Below, piece after piece: positions 5,949 to 9,824 of a DNA stretch of 9,824 bases. Each line of letters starts with the position of its first letter. The stretch's first letter is position 1. The notes beneath the pieces were generated by a model. It saw nothing but the letters and a program-made list of their open reading frames with translations. It had not been told where the DNA came from and ran no database searches. A program made the translations under genes and the position numbers. Source of the DNA: Elusimicrobiota bacterium (lineage in GTDB: Bacteria; CG03); contig JAGHAG010000128.1 in assembly GCA_021161625.1 (NCBI GenBank), positions 1 through 9,824 on the forward strand. The letters run 5' to 3'.

Positions 5949-6913
5949 GGTATTTTCCTTATCAGCACAAACCTAAAAACAAATCCAAAAGCAAACAGCA
6001 CAAATGCAATTTTTGTCAGTATCAGACCAAATTCTTTATATTTTATAAAACTTGTGGTGTGTATTTTTGTTCTTTCAAGTTTGTCTATTTCAGAATAAAT
6101 TTTTGAAAACTCTTCTTTTGAGGATGCTCTGAAATACCTACCGCTGGTTTCCTTTGCAATTTTTCTTAAAAGCCCTTCATCCAGTTCATCCTTTATTCTC
6201 ACAAGCCTTTTTCCAAAAACAGGGTCTTCATAGGGGATGTATGCAGGACCTTTTGTGCCAATTCCAATTGAATAAATTTTTATACCTATTTCCTTTGCAA
6301 GAGATGAAGCCCCTTCTGGCATTATAGTTCCTCTGTTGTTCGCACCATCAGTAAGAAGAACTATCACTTTGCTTTTTGAAGGGCTTTTTGCAAGATGTTT
6401 TACTGCAACAGCAATGCCATCCCCAATTGCGGTTCCATCAACTCGGGTCATGCCTGTTTGAATTTCTTTAAGAAGTTTTACCGCAACTCTGTGGTCAAAT
6501 GTAAGCGGACAGTGGACAAAAGCAATTCCACCAAAGACCACAATCCCTATTCTGTCATAAGTTCTTTTCTTCACAAACTCAATTGCCTTTTCTTTTGCAA
6601 CTTCTATTCTTGAGGGTTTTATGTCAATTGCTTCCATACTGGGAGATGTGTCCAGAACAAGAAAAATATCTCTTGTATCCTTTGTTTCCTCTCCTTTTAC
6701 AATGCCTTTTGCAGGCCTTAACAGTGCTATAAAAACAAACAAAAGAGAACCTGCAAAAAAATACTTTGATATATCAACTTGAGGTTTTGTGATTTTTTTA
6801 AGTTCATCGGCTCTTGTGTAAAAGAAATGTGTTTCATCCTTCTTGAATAAAAGCCATAAGGCAAAAATCACAAGAGGGACTAAAGCCAAAAATTCAGGCG
6901 ACAGGATTTTCAT
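5945..6913 (-). CDS. batA: BatA: VWA-domain inner-membrane protein
   Basis: A 322-residue protein in the usual BatA order: two N-terminal membrane helices (about 6-23 and 51-66), a VWA domain (about 80-280) and a C-terminal membrane helix (about 296-316). The MIDAS is intact: D88-T-S-P-S92, T161 (DGTAIGDG) and D189 (LLTDGANNRG). The pattern puts the VWA domain in the periplasm. The start at 6913 overlaps the upstream gene by 20 bases and has only a weak Shine-Dalgarno, so translation is probably coupled to it. It overlaps batBC by 4 bases at the other end. BatA and BatB are thought to form a complex via their VWA domains; the substrate is unknown. Confidence 0.94.
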   Translation of the reverse strand: MKILSPEFLALVPLVIFALWLLFKKDETHFFYTRADELKKITKPQVDISKYFFAGSLLFVFIALLRPAKGIVKGEETKDTRDIFLVLDTSPSMEAIDIKPSRIEVAKEKAIEFVKKRTYDRIGIVVFGGIAFVHCPLTFDHRVAVKLLKEIQTGMTRVDGTAIGDGIAVAVKHLAKSPSKSKVIVLLTDGANNRGTIMPEGASSLAKEIGIKIYSIGIGTKGPAYIPYEDPVFGKRLVRIKDELDEGLLRKIAKETSGRYFRASSKEEFSKIYSEIDKLERTKIHTTSFIKYKEFGLILTKIAFVLFAFGFVFRFVLIRKIP

Positions 6914-7736
6914 TTATCTTGCCACCTCTTATCTTCACAAATTCCTCGGCAGTTTTTACAAAATTTTTTATCTCATTATCTGAAAAACTTCCTGCAGCAA
7001 ATTTAACAAAATCGCAGTTTTTCAAAAAATCTGAAACTCTGTTCCTTTCGCTGATGGGAAAATTTTTCTCTTTCAAAACTTTCATAATTTCTGAAGTTGA
7101 CATATAAATTGCCGGGATTTTAAATTTCTTTTCTAAGTAAATTCTGAAAGCATCTGAAATAAAGTCAAAAATTTTTTCCTGTGGAAGGGAATAGTCAATT
7201 TTTTTAAGTTCCTCAAGATACCATTCTTCAGGTGTGAGAATTTTTTCTACAACAGGCGTTTTTTTTCGCTTAAAAAGAATCAGGAAAAAAACTCCTAAAA
7301 TTGCCATTAAAATCAGCCAGATAATCCAGTTGCTTTCCTTTATCTGCCCTTTAAGCCCTTTTAAGACCATGTCTTTTTCTTTTAAATTTCCTCTGACTTC
7401 AATTTTGAAAATACCTGTTTTTAAAATTTTTTCTTTTGCATTTTTTATGAAGATAACATTAAATGACGGGACTTGAACTTCACCAAGGTCGAGAAATTTT
7501 ATGCTGATTTTTATCTCATCTTCAATTTCCCCTTTTTTGTGTTTCTTTTTTTCAAAAATCATATTGGAAACATCTGGAAAATTTATCCCTTTTACAATTT
7601 CATCTTCTGCATGTTGTATTTTAATTTGGACAGGAAAATTTTCTCCTATACAGGTATAGGTTGATTTTGTTATTACCTGAACATTTGCGCTCCACAAAAA
7701 TTCGCAGAATAAAAAAAACAAAATTATTTTTTTCAT
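6894..7736 (-). CDS. Small BatD-like protein (signal peptide, one Ig-like domain, TM, cytosolic tail)
   Basis: A 280-residue protein with a signal peptide (1 to about 17, MKK then FFLF...LWSA), one beta-rich domain (about 19-116), one membrane helix (about 136-155) followed by KRKK, and a helical cytosolic tail (about 168-272). The tail contains FRIYLEKKFKIPAIYMSTSEI (197-217, best read as an FRxYLxxxFxIPA...T/S-x-E-I pattern) and CDFVKFA (241-247), typical of the C-terminal region of BatD-like and DUF4381-like proteins found in bat operons. It has the ground plan of BatD with one instead of several Ig-like domains. The ATG overlaps the DUF58 stop by 4 bases (ATGA), and the 3' end overlaps batA by 20 bases. 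The family assignment rests on layout and motif, not on an alignment search; its function beyond membership of the Bat complex is unknown. Confidence 0.85.
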   Translation of the reverse strand: MKKIILFFLFCEFLWSANVQVITKSTYTCIGENFPVQIKIQHAEDEIVKGINFPDVSNMIFEKKKHKKGEIEDEIKISIKFLDLGEVQVPSFNVIFIKNAKEKILKTGIFKIEVRGNLKEKDMVLKGLKGQIKESNWIIWLILMAILGVFFLILFKRKKTPVVEKILTPEEWYLEELKKIDYSLPQEKIFDFISDAFRIYLEKKFKIPAIYMSTSEIMKVLKEKNFPISERNRVSDFLKNCDFVKFAAGSFSDNEIKNFVKTAEEFVKIRGGKINENPVA

Positions 7737-8611
7737 CTTCGTTTTGCTCGCAGTTTAAAAAACTTAAGAAGTTCGGCGATGTAATCCTCTCCTACATCTA
7801 TTTTCAAATAATTACAGGATGCCCTTGCAAAAGTTTTCTTTATTCTCTCTTCATCCCCTTTTACATATTTTTCCCATGTTTTTTTTATGGCAGGGCTTGA
7901 AAGGTTTAAAATCAGGGTTTCTCCTGTTTCTGTATCTGCTATTTCGCAAAGACCACAGTCAGGCAGAATTTTTTCCTTTGGGTCTAAAATTCTTATTCCA
8001 ATTACATCGTGCTTCTGTCTCAAAATTCTTAAATTCTTTTCAAAATTCTGTGCGTTCAAAAAATCGCTTATGCAGAAAACAACGCTTCTTTTTTTCAAAA
8101 CCCTGCTTGCAAATTCAAGGGCAGACGAGAAAGAAGACCCTTCTCCTGATGGGGCGAAGTAAAGAAGTTCTCTTATTATCCTTAATATGTGAAATCTTCC
8201 TTTTCTCGGGGGTATGTATTTTTCAATTCTATCTGTAAAAAAGGCAACCCCGACTTTATCGTTATTTCTTATTGCAGTCCATGAAAGAAGTGCAACAATT
8301 TCGGTTACAAATTCTCTTTTTGTCTTTTCACCTGTTCCAAAGAGCATTGAGGGGCTTAAATCAACCAGAAAGAGAATTGAAAGCTGTCTTTCTTCAACAA
8401 ATTCCTTTACATAAGGGTAGTTCATTCTCGCTGTAATGTTCCAGTCAATTGTTTTTACATCATCACCGAATACATAGGGTCTTACATTTGCAAATTCAAT
8501 TCCTCTTCCCTTGAATGATGAAGAATATCGTCCTGCAAAAAAATGGTCTGCAAGAAACCTTGTGTAAATTTCTACCTTGATTATTTTTTTAAAAATTTCT
8601 TTTTCAGTCAC
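7733..8611 (-). CDS. DUF58 family VWA-like protein (MoxR partner)
   Basis: A 292-residue soluble protein with no signal or membrane segment. It carries the DUF58 signature at 33-62 (FKGRGIEF...GDDVKTIDWNITAR), then a VWA-like core with D84-L-S-P-S88 and S182-D-F184. The position where classic VWA domains have the metal-binding threonine is occupied by serines (EGSSFSSALE, about 157-166). DUF58 genes almost always follow moxR and their products are thought to be recruited by or presented to the MoxR ATPase. The start is GTG at 8611, directly adjacent to the moxR TAA with no spacer and no strong Shine-Dalgarno, implying translation by termination-reinitiation. It overlaps the next gene by 4 bases. 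Confidence 0.94.
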   Translation of the reverse strand: MTEKEIFKKIIKVEIYTRFLADHFFAGRYSSSFKGRGIEFANVRPYVFGDDVKTIDWNITARMNYPYVKEFVEERQLSILFLVDLSPSMLFGTGEKTKREFVTEIVALLSWTAIRNNDKVGVAFFTDRIEKYIPPRKGRFHILRIIRELLYFAPSGEGSSFSSALEFASRVLKKRSVVFCISDFLNAQNFEKNLRILRQKHDVIGIRILDPKEKILPDCGLCEIADTETGETLILNLSSPAIKKTWEKYVKGDEERIKKTFARASCNYLKIDVGEDYIAELLKFFKLRAKRR

Positions 8612-9595
8612 TTATGGTACTTCAACAGAAGCAAGAATTTCTGAGATTATTTTTTCAGGGGTAAACTCCTCTGCTTCTCCTTCATAACTCAAAATTATTC
8701 TATGTCTGAATACATCCACAAGGATGTCCCGAACATCTTCAGGAATTACAAAACCTCTGCCTTCAAGAAATGCTTTAACTCTTGCAGAATCAATTAAATG
8801 CAGAGTTGCTCTTGGAGAAACGCCCCATGCAATAAATGGTTTTATCTTTTCAAGACCATATTTTTCAGGGTTTCTGGTTGAGTCAGAAAGCGCAACACAG
8901 TAATTTTTGATTTTTTCATCAATGTAAATCTGCGAGATGAGGTCTTTTATCCTCTTTGTATCGTCAATTTTCAAAATCTTCGTTACCTGCGGAAGTTTCT
9001 GGATGGCAACTTTTTCTATAATCTGTCTTTCCTCGTCAATTTCAGGATAGGTAATTACAACCTTCATAATAAACCTGTCAACCTGCGCTTCTGGAAGGGG
9101 ATATGTTCCTTCCTGCTCTATGGGGTTCTGTGTTGCCATTACAAAAAATGGGTCAGGAAGAGTAAATGTTTCATCTCCAATGGTAACTGTTTTTTCCTGC
9201 ATTGCTTCAAGAAGAGCACTTTGGACTTTTGCAGGTGCACGGTTTATTTCATCTGCCAGAATAAAGTTGGCAAAGACAGGTCCTTTTTTTGTGAGAAATT
9301 CTCCCTTCTGCGGAATGTAAATCTGGGTGCCTGTAATGTCTGATGGCAGAAGGTCTGGAGTGAATTGAATTCTTTTAAATTCCATATCGCAACACTGAGC
9401 AAGAGTTCTTACAGCAAGGGTTTTTGCAAGACCAGGAACGCCTTCAACAAGGATGTGATTGCCTGAAAAAATTCCGATTAAGAGTCTTTCAAGAAGTTTC
9501 TCCTGCCCAACAATAACCTTGTGGATTTCATTTAAAACTTCCTTTACTTTTACATTTTCCTCAAGAACTTTTTTATTCAGTTCATTTATATCCAT
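8612..9595 (-). CDS. moxR: MoxR-family AAA+ ATPase
   Basis: A 327-residue cytosolic AAA+ ATPase of the usual MoxR length. Visible motifs: Walker A GVPGLAKT (52-59), Walker B FILADE (111-116) followed by INRAPAKVQSALLEAM, sensor 1 ATQNP (154-158) followed by EQEGTYPLPEAQVDRF with the likely arginine finger R174, and sensor 2 GVSPRA (258-263). MoxR proteins are chaperone-like ATPases whose genes sit beside VWA and DUF58 genes; here it presumably remodels or activates the Bat membrane complex. The ATG at 9595 is supported by AGGAGG five bases upstream. It is the first gene of the operon and is preceded by a good promoter candidate. Confidence 0.97.
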   Translation of the reverse strand: MDINELNKKVLEENVKVKEVLNEIHKVIVGQEKLLERLLIGIFSGNHILVEGVPGLAKTLAVRTLAQCCDMEFKRIQFTPDLLPSDITGTQIYIPQKGEFLTKKGPVFANFILADEINRAPAKVQSALLEAMQEKTVTIGDETFTLPDPFFVMATQNPIEQEGTYPLPEAQVDRFIMKVVITYPEIDEERQIIEKVAIQKLPQVTKILKIDDTKRIKDLISQIYIDEKIKNYCVALSDSTRNPEKYGLEKIKPFIAWGVSPRATLHLIDSARVKAFLEGRGFVIPEDVRDILVDVFRHRIILSYEGEAEEFTPEKIISEILASVEVP

Positions 9596-9600
9596 AAAAC

Positions 9601-9606
9601 CCTCCT
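9601..9606 (-). promoter_or_regulatory. Ribosome binding site of moxR
   Basis: AGGAGG on the minus strand, five bases before the ATG at 9595. It is the strongest Shine-Dalgarno in the bat operon; several downstream genes have weak ones and rely on overlaps. Confidence 0.85.
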
Positions 9607-9699
9607 GTTTTTGAATTTAGAGTTATTTTACAAATTCCAAACAAAATTGAAAATAGATATTTGCGTCTTTAAACCGTCTACCAGAGGCAATTAGTATAA

Positions 9700-9728
9700 A
9701 GTAAAATATACTCAGCTTGGGATGTCAA
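9700..9728 (-). promoter_or_regulatory. Putative sigma-70 promoter of the bat operon
   Basis: A perfect -35 box TTGACA (9728-9723) is separated by exactly 17 bases from TTTACT (9705-9700), a partial match to TATAAT. The expected transcript start near 9693 gives a leader of about 97 bases before moxR. The leader (9607-9693) is AT-rich and shows no obvious riboswitch or hairpin. A second -10-like TATACT further down has no matching -35. Confidence 0.55.
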
Positions 9729-9824
9729 GAGGCGTATAGTTTTACGAGCTGGATTGGCGCATACTTTTACGAGTTTCGGATAAAAAATTTTAACAGTCAT
9801 TTCTTTGATTTACCTCTAATCAAC
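9723..9824 (+). mobile_element. Possible insertion-sequence terminus (IS21-like), continuing past the window
   Basis: From 9723 the plus strand reads TGTCAAG followed by two spaced copies of an 18-base motif. A TG-starting end with several subterminal direct repeats is the arrangement known for IS21-type elements. The rest, to 9824, is AT-rich without a gene. On the minus strand one frame from the window edge reads LIRGKSKK then stops at 9799-9797, which could be the tail of a transposition gene but is far too short to judge. The alternative is that this is ordinary upstream DNA with an operator. Confidence 0.3.
9731..9773. repeat. Two 18-bp direct repeats just upstream of the bat promoter
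   Basis: GGCGTATAGTTTTACGAG (9731-9748) and GGCGCATACTTTTACGAG (9756-9773) match at 16 of 18 positions with a period of 25 bases. The nearer copy ends only 2 bases before the -35 box. They are either binding sites for a regulator of the bat operon or transposase-binding repeats at an insertion-sequence end. Confidence 0.8.

Noticed and set aside
7819..8238. Plus-strand open frame of about 139 codons opposite the DUF58 gene
   Set aside because: It lies wholly antisense to a well-supported gene and its translation is Phe/Leu/Ser-rich shadow sequence without a motif.
9607..9693. Riboswitch or leader peptide in the moxR 5' leader
   Set aside because: The leader is short and AT-rich with no convincing stems and no small open frame with a ribosome binding site.

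Overview
The window is AT-rich bacterial DNA carrying eight genes, all on the minus strand. Read in transcription order (right to left) they are: a MoxR-family AAA+ ATPase, a DUF58 protein, a small BatD-like membrane protein, a BatA-type von Willebrand A (VWA) protein, a BatB-BatC fusion, BatD, BatE, and enolase. The first seven form a complete 'bat' (Bacteroides aerotolerance) type locus. No rRNA or tRNA is present to fix the taxonomy. The Gram-negative envelope logic (signal peptides, periplasmic VWA and TPR domains), the low GC and the many short dispersed or tandem repeats between genes recall uncultured candidate-phylum genomes such as Omnitrophota-like lineages. That placement is a guess.

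Layout from the right edge. Positions 9723-9824 hold two 18-bp direct repeats and may be the end of an insertion sequence lying mostly outside the window. A consensus-like TTGACA / TTTACT promoter sits at its boundary and points into the bat genes. moxR (8612-9595), the DUF58 gene (7733-8611), the mini-BatD gene (6894-7736), batA (5945-6913) and batBC (4386-5948) are abutted or overlap by 4-20 bases, so they are very probably one translationally coupled operon. A gap of about 208 bases follows, filled with a GC-rich inverted-repeat element and a purine-rich tract. Then come batD (2438 to about 4177) and batE (1725-2447), which overlap by 10 bases. Next is a gap of about 370 bases made almost wholly of repeats: a heptamer microsatellite, a three-stem palindromic unit, an array of degenerate CCAAGCACCAAAT-like units, and a hairpin next to the enolase ribosome binding site. 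eno (57-1355) ends the window, followed by a terminator-like hairpin (7-38).

Working together: the cytosolic MoxR ATPase is expected to act, with the DUF58 protein as its VWA partner, on a membrane complex. That complex consists of two VWA proteins (BatA and the BatB part of the fusion), TPR modules (BatC part and BatE) and two Ig-like/membrane proteins (BatD and the mini-BatD). All three VWA domains retain the DxSxS metal motif. The biochemical job of Bat systems is poorly defined; roles in envelope stress and protein-complex maturation have been proposed. Enolase is a housekeeping glycolytic gene, probably transcribed separately.

The most noteworthy points are: the batD signal-peptide coding region is built from a palindrome and a 7-base tandem repeat with no ATG start nearby; the BatB-BatC fusion keeps what looks like BatC's own signal peptide in its middle; the operon has two BatD-like proteins with matching C-terminal layouts; and the operon promoter may borrow its -35 box from an insertion-sequence end.
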